A DNA stretch of 18,939 nt from DASQPE01 sp036391215 (GTDB lineage: Bacteria > Gemmatimonadota > Gemmatimonadetes > Gemmatimonadales > GWC2-71-9). The position numbers were made by a program, and so were the translations under genes. The notes under the pieces were generated by a model. The model did not search any database, was not told the origin of the DNA, and saw only the letters and a program-made list of their open reading frames with translations. Of the stretch, positions 1 through 6,367 are shown one piece after another; positions within the stretch are counted from its first letter, which is position 1, and each line of letters opens with the position of its first letter. The DNA lies in NCBI GenBank assembly GCA_036391215.1, contig DASWAI010000121.1, positions 1 through 18,939 of the forward strand. Direction: 5' to 3'.

Positions 1-621
1 CACCTCGGGGCGGACGTCCGTGGCCACGACGTTGGCGCCCAGCCTGCGGGCGGTCGCGATCGCCTGGAGGCCGGCCACGGCGGCGCCGATCACGAACACC
101 TTGGCCGGGGGCACCATGCCGGCCGCCGTCATGAGCATGGGGAAGTACTTGGGCAGATCGGCGGCCGCGAGGAGCACGCCCTTGTAGCCCGAGATGTTTG
201 CCATGGAGGAGAGCGTATCCATGGACTGCGCCCGCGTGGTGCGGGGGATGGCGTCGGTCGCGAACGCCGTGATCTTCGCGGCCGCGAGGGCTCGCACCGC
301 GTCGAGGTTCCGGAGCGGCATGAGCGAGCCGACGTAGATCGTGCCGGGCCGCATCCACCCGGTCTCGTCCCGACCGGCCGCCGCGAGCGCGGGGGCGTTG
401 ACCTTGAGCACAAGGTCGGCGGAGCCGAGCAGCGCCGCCGGATCGGCCGCGACCGTCGCGCCCAGCTCCTGGTACGCGGCGTCCGCGAATCCCGCGGACA
501 CGCCGGCTCCGGCCTCGATGGCAATGTCGTACCCGGCCTGGATCAGCTTCTTGCACGACTCAGGAACGAGCGCGACGCGCTGCTCGCGCGGCGTACTCTC
601 CTTCGGGACTGCGATTCGCAT
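1..621 (-). CDS. pntA: NAD(P) transhydrogenase subunit alpha, N-terminal part (runs off the window)
   Basis: Reading leftwards from an ATG at 621-619, 207 codons stay open to the window edge. The protein begins MRIAVPKESTPREQRVALVP, the usual opening of the alanine dehydrogenase/PntA family. It continues with RTTRAQSMDTLSSMANISGY, the PntA motif after the N-terminal domain, and then the NAD-binding turn IGAAVAGLQAIATARRLGA at about residues 184-202. PntA is the NAD(H)-binding component of the proton-translocating transhydrogenase, which exchanges hydride between NADH and NADP+ using the proton gradient. The partner subunits should lie to the left, outside the window. One oddity: the second glycine of the GxGxxG turn is alanine (GAAVAG). 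A GGAG about 10 nt upstream could serve as ribosome binding site. The RAQSMD block favours PntA over alanine dehydrogenase. Confidence 0.93.
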   Translation of the reverse strand, partial: MRIAVPKESTPREQRVALVPESCKKLIQAGYDIAIEAGAGVSAGFADAAYQELGATVAADPAALLGSADLVLKVNAPALAAAGRDETGWMRPGTIYVGSLMPLRNLDAVRALAAAKITAFATDAIPRTTRAQSMDTLSSMANISGYKGVLLAAADLPKYFPMLMTAAGMVPPAKVFVIGAAVAGLQAIATARRLGANVVATDVRPEV

Positions 622-655
622 CCGAGGCTCCGGGGCTGCGGGAAAGACGCCGACT

Positions 656-683
656 AATCTTCACGCGGCTGGCGGTTGGTCAA
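656..683 (-). promoter_or_regulatory. Candidate sigma-70 promoter for the transhydrogenase gene
   Basis: On the minus strand, TTGACC (683-678) matches five of six bases of the -35 consensus. AAGATT (661-656) lies 16 bp downstream and is only a weak -10. Placement about 35 bp before the pntA ATG is sensible. This is pattern matching only. Confidence 0.3.
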
Positions 684-703
684 GGAGGCATCGCGCGCCA
701 GCT

Positions 704-754
704 TGGCCCCAACGCTAACAGCTGTCGGGACAGATGGTTGGCCTGTTGGGGCCA
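704..754. repeat. 10-bp inverted repeat between divergent pntA and sigma genes
   Basis: TGGCCCCAAC (704-713) and GTTGGGGCCA (745-754) are perfect reverse complements separated by 31 bp. The repeat lies just upstream of the candidate pntA -35 box and about 50 bp upstream of the candidate sigma-gene -35 box. That position suits an operator for a dimeric regulator acting on one or both genes. It could also form a stem in RNA, but no T-tract follows on either strand. Confidence 0.5.
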
Positions 755-804
755 TGTGGGAAACTTGTGCAAATACCATCGGCACAGTGGCTTACGCTAA
801 ACTA

Positions 805-833
805 TTGATTTTTCGCGTGTTAGCTATTAGCTT
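805..833 (+). promoter_or_regulatory. Candidate promoter for the sigma factor gene
   Basis: TTGATT (805-810) and TAGCTT (828-833) are spaced 17 bp apart in the only AT-rich patch of the divergent intergenic region. Transcription would start near 840 and give a leader of about 68 nt before the GTG at 908. The -10 match is partial. Confidence 0.35.
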
Positions 834-907
834 CACTGTCTGAATATGATGCGCCCCCCGCTTGGGATCCTTGCCGTTGGGTCCAGCCCCCACAGGAGGT
901 TCCAAGA

Positions 908-1801
908 GTGAGTGTGAAGCCACGTGCCAAGCGGCGCCCGGTCCGGCCGGCCCAGATCGCTCGTGCAGTGGACGAAGGCAGGGAGAGTCTCGACCTCTAT
1001 CTCGACGAAATCAGCCGTGTCCCGCTCCTCAATCGTGACGAGGAGATGGAGCTCGCCCGGAAGGCCTTCAAGGGCAGCATCGTCGCGCAGGAACGCCTCG
1101 CGCGCCACAACGTGCGGTTCGTCGTCTCGGTGGCCAAGAAATTCCAGAATCGGGGTGTGCCGCTCGTCGACCTGATCGGCGAGGGGAACCTCGGCCTGAT
1201 GACCGCCGCGCGGAAGTTCGATCCGGATCGCGGCGTCAAGTTCATCTCCTACGCCGTCTGGTGGATCCGCCAGGCGGTGCAGGCGGCCATCGCCCGTCAC
1301 GGCCGCCCGGTACGCGTCCCGCTCAACCGCACGGCGGACCTGAGCCGGCTCGGCCGTACCACCACGCTGCTCAAGGATCGGCTGGGCCGCATGCCCACCA
1401 CCGAGGAGCTGGCCCGCGCCACCGGCCTCACGGTCGAGGCGGTGCGCTCACTCAGCGCGCTCAACTCCGAAGCGGTCCGGCTCGACCACCCCACCCGGGA
1501 CGGCGAGGGCAACGAGCGGATCGAGCGCTTCACCAGCGGGGAGCAGGAGAGCACGGACACGTCGGCCCTGGCCAACAGCCAGACGCGCGACATCGAAACC
1601 GCGCTGGCCTCGCTGCCGCCGAGAGACGCCAAGGTGCTCCGGCTGTACTTCGGGCTGGACGACGGCAACAGCCGCACGCTCGAGGAGATCGGGCGGATGA
1701 TGGGCGTCACCCGCGAGCGCATCCGCCAGCTGCGCGACCGGGCGCTGCTCCGCCTGCGCGAAGGCGAGACCGGCGACCGGCTGCGGGACCTCGTGGCGTA
1801 A
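908..1801 (+). CDS. RpoD/SigA-type sigma-70 family RNA polymerase sigma factor (297 aa)
   Basis: Sigma factor that directs RNA polymerase core to promoters. Region 1.2 is at residues 27-53 (SLDLYLDEISRVPLLNRDEE). Region 2 follows at about 60-137 with GEGNLGLMTAARKFDP, and FISYAVWWIRQAVQ (112-125) is the core-binding, -10 melting and recognition segment. Region 3 is at about 140-215. Region 4 is at about 225-286, with the -35-binding helix-turn-helix TLEEIGRMMGVTRERIRQL (257-275). Region 1.1 and the large non-conserved insert of E. coli RpoD are absent, as in Bacteroidota-type primary and group 2 sigma factors. I cannot tell whether this is the primary or an alternative factor. The GTG start at 908 has AGGAGG (894-899) 8 nt upstream, which decides it over the GTG at 914. 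A strong terminator follows immediately, so the gene is probably monocistronic. Confidence 0.95.
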   Translation: MSVKPRAKRRPVRPAQIARAVDEGRESLDLYLDEISRVPLLNRDEEMELARKAFKGSIVAQERLARHNVRFVVSVAKKFQNRGVPLVDLIGEGNLGLMTAARKFDPDRGVKFISYAVWWIRQAVQAAIARHGRPVRVPLNRTADLSRLGRTTTLLKDRLGRMPTTEELARATGLTVEAVRSLSALNSEAVRLDHPTRDGEGNERIERFTSGEQESTDTSALANSQTRDIETALASLPPRDAKVLRLYFGLDDGNSRTLEEIGRMMGVTRERIRQLRDRALLRLREGETGDRLRDLVA

Positions 1802-1821
1802 AGTCGCCACCCCATCGAGCG

Positions 1822-1860
1822 ACAAAGCCCTCCGGGTGCACCGGAGGGCTTTGTCTTTCT
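1822..1860 (+). terminator. Intrinsic terminator of the sigma factor gene
   Basis: A perfect 14-bp stem, ACAAAGCCCTCCGG (1822-1835) with CCGGAGGGCTTTGT (1841-1854), closes a 5-nt loop. The T-rich tail CTTTCT follows. It begins 20 nt after the sigma-factor stop codon. Confidence 0.88.
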
Positions 1861-1876
1861 GTGGCCTCTCGCAAAC

Positions 1877-1994
1877 AACTGCGAACCACAGAAGCACGGA
1901 GGATACAGAGACGGCACAGAGTATTCAACGTGTTTCTTGCTTCTGTTCTTCTCCGTGCTGTCTCCGTGGCTCCGTGCCTCTGTGGTTTGCAGTT
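1877..1994. repeat. Large imperfect inverted repeat of the CACAGAG/CACGGAG type
   Basis: The left arm (1877-1921) and the reverse complement of the right arm (1951-1994) align over about 45 bp. Both read AACTGC-AACCACAGA-GCACGGAG and carry CACRGAG-like words; the differences are A/G transitions plus one 3-for-2 replacement. The spacer is 29 bp. The element fills the space between convergent sigma and aconitase genes and could fold into a long hairpin that also stops transcription from the acnA side. From memory, similar CCACAGAG-word repeats are scattered between genes in several environmental phyla. No coding potential is apparent. Confidence 0.8.
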
Positions 1995-2018
1995 GCAGTT
2001 GCGGCTCCAAGGCTGCGC

Positions 2019-4802
2019 TCAGGCCTTGAGGCCCTCGCGCACGAACTGCCGCAGCACCCGCTGGAGAATGCCGCCATGCCGGTAGTAGTCCAGCTCCACC
2101 GGCGAGTTGAGCCGCACCACCGCAGCAAACGTCGTCTTCTTGCCCGCGTCGTCCGTGGCCGTCACCTGCACCCGCCCGCCCGGCGCGAGCCCGGCCGCGA
2201 TGCCGGCGATGTCGAACATCTCCCGCCCGGTGAGACCGAGGGTCTTGCGGTCGCTGCCCGCCTCGTAGGCGAGCGGCAGCACGCCCATGCCTACCAGATT
2301 GCTCCGGTGGATGCGCTCGTAGCTCTCGGCGATCACGGCCTTCACGCCGAGGAGCGCGGGGCCCTTGGCGGCCCAGTCCCGGCTCGAGCCGGTGCCGTAC
2401 TCCTTGCCGGTGAGGATGACCAGCGGCGTGCCCGCGCCGATGTAGCGCATCGCGGCGTCGTAGATCGAGATCACCTCGCCGGTGGGGAAGTGCAGCGTCC
2501 AGTTCCCCTCCTTGTCCGGCACCAGGGCGTTCTTGATCCGCACGTTGCCGAACGTCCCCCGCATCATCACCTCGTGATTCCCGCGCCGCGCGCCGAACGT
2601 GTTCCAGTCGGGCTGCGCCACCGCGTGCTCCAGCAGGTATCGGGCGGCGGGGCCGTTCTTGGGGATCGAGCCCGCGGGCGAGATGTGATCGGTCGTGACC
2701 GAATCACCGAGGACGGCCAGCACCCGCGCGCCGCGGATATCCTGGAGCGGCGGCGGCTCCGGCGGAAGGTTCTGGAAGAACGGCGGCTCCTGGACGTACG
2801 TGCTCCGCTGATCCCAGGCGTAGCGGCTCCCCGGCGGCACGGCCAGCGCCTGCCAGACCGGGTCTCCCTCGAACACCGAGGCGTAGCGCTCGCGGAAGAG
2901 CTGCGGCTTGAGTGACGCGGCCATGGCGTCGGCCAGCTCCTGCGGACTCGGCCAGATGTCCTTGAGGTAGACTGCCTTCCCGTCCGCGCCCGTGCCCAGG
3001 GGATCCCGGTCGAGGTCGATATCCACCCGTCCGGCGAGCGCGAACGCCACGACCAGCAACGGCGACGCGAGGTAGTTCGCGCGCACCTGAGGGTGAACCC
3101 GCGCTTCGAAGTTCCGGTTGCCCGAGAGCACTGCGGCCGCCACGAGCGCGTGCTCGTCGATGGCCTGGGCGATCGGCTCGGGCAGCGGGCCCGAGTTGCC
3201 GATGCAGGTAGTGCAGCCATAGCCGACCACGTTGAACCGGAGCCGCTCGAGGTAGGGCAAGAGCCCGGATCCCTTGAGGTACTCCGTCACCACCCGCGAG
3301 CCCGGCGCGAGACTGGTCTTGACCCAGGGGCGGGTCGTCAGGCCCTTCTCCACCGCCTTCTTGGCCAGCAGGCCGGCCCCGATCATCACCGAGGGATTCG
3401 AGGTGTTGGTGCAGCTGGTAATCGCGGCGATGACCACCGAGCCGTCGTGCAGCTCGCACGGCTCGCCATTCACGGTCGTGTGGGCCACCGGCGGACTGTC
3501 CGCCACGGCCATGGTCCCGCCGCCCCCTTCGTTGACCCAGCGGGAGTAGTTCACCTGAGCCACCTCGTGCCGGGCCGCCGGCGCGGCCGGGGTGAGGAGG
3601 TCGGGCAGCGAGACCTGGAAATTCCGCCTGAGCCCGGTGAGGGGCACGAGGTCCTGGGGTCGCCGGGGGCCGGCCAGCGCCGGCACGATCGTCGCCAGAT
3701 CCAGCACGAGCGTGTCGGTAAAGGCCGGGTCCGGCGTCGCGTCGGTGCGGAAGAGATCCTGCTCCTTGCAGTAGCGCTCGACCCGGTCCACGACGGATGG
3801 GTCGCGACCGGTCCGCTCGAGGTAGCGAAGCGTCTCCGCGTCCACCGGGAAGAAGCCCATGGTGGCCCCGTACTCGGGCGCCATGTTGGCGATGGTCGCC
3901 CGGTCGGCCAGGCCCAGCGAGGAAAGGCCGGGTCCGAAGAACTCCACGAACTTGTCGACCACGCCCCGCTTCCGGAGGATCTGCGTCACGGCGAGGACCA
4001 GGTCGGTGGCGGTGGTGCCGAGCGGCAGCTGGCCGGTGAGCTTCATGCCGACGACGTCGGGGATCAGCATGAAGTAGGGCTGGCCCAGCATGACGGCTTC
4101 GGCCTCGATCCCTCCCACGCCCCAGCCCAGCACGCCGAGGCCGTTGATCATCGTGGTGTGGGAATCGGTCCCGACGAGCGTGTCGGGATAGGCGGTGAGC
4201 TCGCCGTGCTGCGGGCGCAGCTGCACGGCCGGCGCCAGATATTCCAGGTTGACTTGGTGCACGATCCCCGTGCCCGGCGGCACCACGCTGAAGTTGCGGA
4301 ACGCGCGTTGCGCGAACTTGAGCAGCTGGTAGCGTTCCCGGTTCCGCTCGAACTCGAGGTCCACGTTGCGCTGGAACGCCTCGCTGGTGCCGTAGTAGTC
4401 CACCTGCACCGAGTGGTCGATCACCAGGTCGCAGGGCACGACCGGGTTGATCAGATCGGGGTCGCCCTTCATCCGCGCCATCGCATCCCGCATGGCCGCG
4501 AGGTCCACCACGCACGGCACGCCGGTGAAGTCCTGCAGCACGACCCGCGCGGGCATGAAGGGGATCTCCCCGCGCGGCCCGCCCGCCGGGGCCCACCCGG
4601 CCAGCGCGCGCACGTGCGCGTCGGAGACGAACCCGCGCCCGGCGTGGCGGAGCGCGTTCTCCAGCAGCACGCGGATCGAGAAGGGGAGGCGGTCGAGATC
4701 GGCGAGCCCCTGGCGGGCGAGCTCGCGGAGGCGATAGACGACGGCGGTCTCCGAGCCGAGCCGGAGCGGGCCGCGTGTGCCGAAGGGATTGGGAGCGTTC
4801 AT
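2019..4802 (-). CDS. acnA: Aconitate hydratase (AcnA/IRP1 type)
   Basis: Interconverts citrate and isocitrate through cis-aconitate in the TCA cycle; cytoplasmic 4Fe-4S enzyme. The 927-residue length fits the bacterial AcnA/IRP1 class. Visible landmarks are DFTGVPCVVDLAAMRDA (about 91-107), VGTDSHTTMINGLGVLGWGVGG in the cluster-proximal domain, and SCTNTSNPSVM and GCTTCIGNSG, which carry the cluster ligands Cys464, Cys530 and Cys533. Their spacing (66 and 3 residues) equals that of IRP1 437/503/506. The C-terminal swivel domain contains GDSVTTDHISPAGSI and EYGTGSSRDWAAKG. The ATG at 4802 lacks an evident Shine-Dalgarno sequence; a weak -10 TACATT lies on the minus strand at 4835-4830, implying a leader of only about 20 nt. 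The gene stands alone, divergent from the DUF971 gene and ending at the 1877-1994 inverted repeat. Confidence 0.98.
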   Translation of the reverse strand: MNAPNPFGTRGPLRLGSETAVVYRLRELARQGLADLDRLPFSIRVLLENALRHAGRGFVSDAHVRALAGWAPAGGPRGEIPFMPARVVLQDFTGVPCVVDLAAMRDAMARMKGDPDLINPVVPCDLVIDHSVQVDYYGTSEAFQRNVDLEFERNRERYQLLKFAQRAFRNFSVVPPGTGIVHQVNLEYLAPAVQLRPQHGELTAYPDTLVGTDSHTTMINGLGVLGWGVGGIEAEAVMLGQPYFMLIPDVVGMKLTGQLPLGTTATDLVLAVTQILRKRGVVDKFVEFFGPGLSSLGLADRATIANMAPEYGATMGFFPVDAETLRYLERTGRDPSVVDRVERYCKEQDLFRTDATPDPAFTDTLVLDLATIVPALAGPRRPQDLVPLTGLRRNFQVSLPDLLTPAAPAARHEVAQVNYSRWVNEGGGGTMAVADSPPVAHTTVNGEPCELHDGSVVIAAITSCTNTSNPSVMIGAGLLAKKAVEKGLTTRPWVKTSLAPGSRVVTEYLKGSGLLPYLERLRFNVVGYGCTTCIGNSGPLPEPIAQAIDEHALVAAAVLSGNRNFEARVHPQVRANYLASPLLVVAFALAGRVDIDLDRDPLGTGADGKAVYLKDIWPSPQELADAMAASLKPQLFRERYASVFEGDPVWQALAVPPGSRYAWDQRSTYVQEPPFFQNLPPEPPPLQDIRGARVLAVLGDSVTTDHISPAGSIPKNGPAARYLLEHAVAQPDWNTFGARRGNHEVMMRGTFGNVRIKNALVPDKEGNWTLHFPTGEVISIYDAAMRYIGAGTPLVILTGKEYGTGSSRDWAAKGPALLGVKAVIAESYERIHRSNLVGMGVLPLAYEAGSDRKTLGLTGREMFDIAGIAAGLAPGGRVQVTATDDAGKKTTFAAVVRLNSPVELDYYRHGGILQRVLRQFVREGLKA

Positions 4803-4819
4803 GGCGTCGAAGGGATTGG
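4781..4819. repeat. 12-bp direct repeat straddling the acnA start codon
   Basis: CGAAGGGATTGG occurs at 4781-4792, inside the acnA coding sequence (CCAATCCCTTCG on the coding strand), and again at 4808-4819, just upstream of the start. The period is 27 bp. It may be a small local duplication or a paired binding site in the initiation region. Confidence 0.55.
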
Positions 4820-4879
4820 TCGGTCCGGGAATGTAACAGCCTGGGCGGCGCCGGGCGTGCCCCCGGGGGCCACGCGCGC

Positions 4880-4897
4880 TGATAGGTTACGGGCGTG
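4880..4897 (+). promoter_or_regulatory. Extended -10 promoter with transcription probably starting at the GTG of the next gene
   Basis: TGA-TAGGTT (4880-4888) matches an extended -10 element of the form TGn-TAnnnT. Only six bases separate it from the GTG at 4895, so the predicted transcription start falls on the start codon. No good -35 box is seen, which is consistent with an extended -10, and no Shine-Dalgarno sequence is present. Confidence 0.45.
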
Positions 4898-5242
4898 CCC
4901 CTTCCGCCCATCCCCAAGTCGATTGCGCGCGAGCCCGGGGGCGTCCTCGTCGAGTGGGACGCCGCGGGCCACGCCTGGCTCTACCCGTCCCGCGAGCTCC
5001 GGCTCGCGTGCCCCTGCGCCGCGTGCGTGGAGGAGATGACCGGACGGCGCCTGCTCCGGCCGGAGGCGGTCGCGGCCGACGTCCGGCCCGAAGCACTGAG
5101 CCTGGTGGGCGCGTACGGGCTCCGGATCCGCTGGAGCGACGGCCACGACACCGGCATCTACACCTTCGAGCTGCTCCGGGCACGGTGCGGGTGCCCCCGC
5201 TGCCGCCCGGCCGGCGGGGCTGGTGAAGGCGTGCGGCCCTGA
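4895..5242 (+). CDS. DUF971 family protein (gamma-butyrobetaine hydroxylase N-terminal-like domain)
   Basis: A 115-residue protein made almost entirely of a DUF971 domain. Diagnostic parts are SRELRLACPCAACVEEMTG (32-50), VGAYGLRIRWSDGHDTGIYT (71-90) and FELLRARCGCPRC (91-103). Cys39, Cys41, Cys44 and His84 are likely to form the structural zinc site known for this fold in gamma-butyrobetaine hydroxylase. Cys98, Cys100 and Cys103 form a further CxCxxC cluster that could bind metal. In bacteria such stand-alone domains are often found near Mrp/ApbC iron-sulfur carriers, so a role in iron-sulfur metabolism is suspected but unproven. Here the divergent neighbour is the 4Fe-4S enzyme aconitase, which agrees with that idea. 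The GTG start gives the expected N-terminus and seems to lack a leader. Confidence 0.88.
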   Translation: MPLPPIPKSIAREPGGVLVEWDAAGHAWLYPSRELRLACPCAACVEEMTGRRLLRPEAVAADVRPEALSLVGAYGLRIRWSDGHDTGIYTFELLRARCGCPRCRPAGGAGEGVRP

Positions 5243-5291
5243 GTATGCTAGGCCGCTCCCCGCAAAGCGGTCCTTCCCCGCGAGGTCGGCT

Positions 5292-5618
5292 GTGATCGTT
5301 GGCCGGCGCTTCTGGATTTTGATCTGGTACGGGATCCTGGTGCTCGGCATCCTCGGCCTGATCGCCTCGGTGCACTGGGGCCGCCGCACCCACTGGAAGA
5401 ACGTCGACGAGGTCCTGCGCGCCGTCGGCACGATCCTCGTGTCGGTCGGCATGCTGGTGCTGCTCTACCCGCTCCCCTGGGTCTACACCGAATGGGTCGG
5501 CGAGGGCCTTCTCGCCGTGGCGCTGGTGGGGTTCGTCGCGGCGTTCATCCTGGGACGTCGCGCCGAGCGGGAGCGGGAGCTGCGAAGATCGGGCGAAGTG
5601 ACGCCACCCCGCGAGTAA
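5292..5618 (+). CDS. Small three-segment membrane protein, function unknown
   Basis: A 108-residue protein that I do not recognise. It has three hydrophobic segments: about residues 7-26 (FWILIWYGILVLGILGLIAS), 44-62 (VGTILVSVGMLVLLYPLPW) and 70-90 (EGLLAVALVGFVAAFILG), followed by a charged tail (RRAERERELRR). I chose the GTG at 5292 because GAGGT lies 5 nt upstream and the protein then starts right before the first membrane segment. An in-frame GTG at 5223 would overlap the DUF971 gene and add 23 residues with no membrane character. TATGCT at 5244-5249 could be a -10 box. It sits 49 nt after DUF971, so it may share that transcript or have its own. Confidence 0.7.
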   Translation: MIVGRRFWILIWYGILVLGILGLIASVHWGRRTHWKNVDEVLRAVGTILVSVGMLVLLYPLPWVYTEWVGEGLLAVALVGFVAAFILGRRAERERELRRSGEVTPPRE

Positions 5619-5678
5619 CGCCCTTGCGCCCGCCGGGCGCCCTCCCCACCGTACCAATGGGCCGCGGGGTCGCGGCGT

Positions 5679-5696
5679 CCGGGGCGTGCGCCCCGG
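5679..5696. repeat. 18-bp near-palindrome, copy 1
   Basis: CCGGGGCGTGCGCCCCGG forms an 8-bp inverted repeat around TG. The exact reverse complement occurs at 13379-13396. It sits in the 140-bp gap (5619-5758) between two small membrane protein genes; otherwise that gap shows only GC-rich sequence with no gene. Confidence 0.6.
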
Positions 5697-5758
5697 CCGT
5701 CCCCCGACGCCTTCCGCCGGGGCGACGCCGCTCCTCCTGAGACGTGGGAGGGAAGGGC

Positions 5759-6262
5759 ATGCCTCGGTCAACTCTCTCCACCGGAGACGAAGGGACGTTC
5801 GCCGGCGCGATCGGCGCTGCATGCGTCGCGCTCTGGTTCTTCGTCATCGATCTTCTCCAGGGTCATCCGCTTCGGACGCCCAGCGTGCTGGGCCAGGTCC
5901 TGCTGTTCGGGCGGGAGCAGCCCGACCTGGCGCACGTCGACTTCGCCGCCGTCGTCGCCTATACCGCCGTTCACATCGCGCTGTTCCTGGCGTTCGGCAT
6001 GGGCGTCGTGGCGCTGGCCCGGTGGGCGGCGCGCGAAGCCGCGGTTCGGTACGCCGTGCTCCAGGTGTTCCTCGTGTTCGAGGTCTTCTTCTACGGGCTG
6101 CTCTCGCTGGTCTCGGAGACCACACGCGAGCTCTTCCCCTTCTGGACGGTGCTCGGCGCCAATACGCTCGCCGCGGCGGCGATGGGCCTCTACCTGTGGC
6201 GGCAGCACCCGGAGTTCCGCCAGCTGCTGCGGGAGGTGCCGCTGGGGGCGGCGCCCCGGTGA
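5759..6262 (+). CDS. Four-segment membrane protein, function unknown
   Basis: A 167-residue integral membrane protein that I cannot assign to a named family. Hydrophobic segments are at about residues 13-34 (FAGAIGAACVALWFFVIDLL), 63-87 (AVVAYTAVHIALFLAFGMGV), 98-116 (VLQVFLVFEVFFYGLLSLV) and 125-145 (FWTVLGANTLAAAAMGLYLW). The ATG at 5759 has GGGAGG (5746-5751) 7 nt upstream. An in-frame GTG at 5744 would destroy that ribosome binding site, so the ATG is preferred. It lies on the same strand as the preceding small membrane protein but 140 bp away. It is separated from the deacetylase operon by the inverted repeat at 6272-6322. Confidence 0.75.
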   Translation: MPRSTLSTGDEGTFAGAIGAACVALWFFVIDLLQGHPLRTPSVLGQVLLFGREQPDLAHVDFAAVVAYTAVHIALFLAFGMGVVALARWAAREAAVRYAVLQVFLVFEVFFYGLLSLVSETTRELFPFWTVLGANTLAAAAMGLYLWRQHPEFRQLLREVPLGAAPR

Positions 6263-6271
6263 CGGCAATCA

Positions 6272-6322
6272 GTGAGAGGTAAGAGGTGAGAGGGGGCCTC
6301 TCTCTCGCCTCTTACCTCTCAC
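6272..6322. repeat. Inverted repeat built from heptads (GTRAGAG)
   Basis: The left arm (6272-6292) reads as three heptads, GTGAGAG GTAAGAG GTGAGAG. The right arm CCTCTTACCTCTCAC (6308-6322) is the perfect complement of the first 15 bases, and pairing can extend inward by about six more pairs including one wobble. No T-tract follows, so it is not a standard intrinsic terminator. It ends 45 nt before the GTG of the deacetylase gene and could sit in that gene's leader or mark the operon boundary. Confidence 0.75.
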
Positions 6323-6367
6323 CTCGTCCCCCGTTTACCTTCCCCGTCTCTCTGCCGGCCGGGGTCC

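Noticed and set aside
2704..5039. Very long open frames (about 650-740 codons) on both strands across the aconitase region
   Set aside because: They are Arg/Gly/Ala/Pro-rich shadow frames caused by high GC. Aconitase with intact motifs occupies the same DNA.
6272..6322. Intrinsic terminator after the four-segment membrane protein
   Set aside because: The hairpin is strong but is followed by CTCGTCCCCC rather than a T-tract, so it is listed as a repeat of unknown role.
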